The translations under genes were made by a program, and so were the position numbers. A stretch of DNA of 13,065 nucleotides from an uncultured Lachnospiraceae bacterium (GTDB lineage Bacteria > Bacillota > Clostridia > Lachnospirales > Lachnospiraceae), in contig CALGGH010000087.1 in the NCBI GenBank assembly GCA_937916415.1, forward strand, positions 1-13,065, in the 5' to 3' direction. The notes under the pieces are model-generated. The model was not told where the DNA came from, did not search any database, and was given only the letters and a program-made list of their open reading frames with translations. Positions 12,954 through 13,065 of this stretch are shown piece by piece; the first letter of the stretch is position 1; every line of letters starts with the position of its first letter.

Positions 12954-13065
12954 TTTTGTCTCCTTAACGTTTTGTCCCTTAAATCTGTCCTTAGAAGCTG
13001 TCCAGAAATGACTTTTAAATTATGCGATGGATGCTTTTTTGATTGCAAGGAAAAAACCGGAGCTG
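12954..13065. other. Upstream region of thiI and right edge
   Basis: It holds the thiI ribosome site and, on the minus strand, three similar AGGACA-like blocks spaced about 12-13 bases. The outermost 45 bases contain an open minus-strand frame ending in TAA at 13020-13022 (SSGFFLAIKKASIA). That could be the end of another gene, but it is too short to judge. I see no clear promoter. Confidence 0.3.

Noticed and set aside
12999..13009. 11-base match TGTCCAGAAAT to hairpin copy 2 at 7046-7056
   Set aside because: A match of this length is expected many times by chance in 13 kb, and the stem and loop are not preserved here.
13020..13065. Partial minus-strand coding end (SSGFFLAIKKASIA then stop) at the right edge
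   Set aside because: Only 14 codons are visible with no recognisable family; kept only as a note in the edge feature.

Overview
The window looks like a chromosomal stretch of a Gram-positive Clostridia-type bacterium (Bacillota), most likely Lachnospiraceae. The evidence is the set of families: DegV, a BmrU/YegS lipid kinase, a DUF1653 protein, a YhaM exoribonuclease, a SEC-C-tagged methionine aminopeptidase, a split transketolase, a FabT-like MarR regulator, MtaB, a short ThiI and a degenerate HPr. Base composition is about half G+C by eye. I see no rRNA, tRNA, CRISPR array, phage gene or transposase.

Layout. Positions 1-1549 (+) hold the 3' part of a degV gene and a diacylglycerol/lipid kinase gene. 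A DUF1653 gene follows on the minus strand (1665-2303). Around it lies a ~78-bp repeat present as two tandem copies plus one inverted partial copy, and a terminator for the next operon. From 9868 down to 2638 runs a long minus-strand operon: FabT-like regulator, FGGY sugar kinase, AraD, transketolase N and C subunits, Rpe, methionine aminopeptidase and YhaM. Its ends are marked by a promoter just upstream of the regulator gene and a rho-independent terminator after yhaM. Upstream on the same strand is mtaB (tRNA methylthiotransferase). It is divergent from a small HPr-like gene (+) across overlapping promoters. The window closes with thiI (minus strand).

The genes combine into a pentose route. 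The kinase would make L-ribulose-5-phosphate, AraD converts it to D-xylulose-5-phosphate, and Rpe plus transketolase pass it into the pentose phosphate pool. The isomerase (AraA), transporter and usual AraR regulator are not in the window. The sugar assignment is therefore an inference.

The most unusual signals are repeats. Four 27-bp REP-like units lie inside mtaB in a multiple-of-three arrangement, so they are translated as a spacer between the N-terminal and radical SAM domains. A second hairpin family occurs twice, with compensatory base changes between copies. The ~78-bp repeat around the DUF1653 gene is a third family. The window also begins exactly on a 16-bp fold-back hairpin, which may be an assembly artefact. 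I cannot demonstrate a new biological system here; the repeat families are the best leads.
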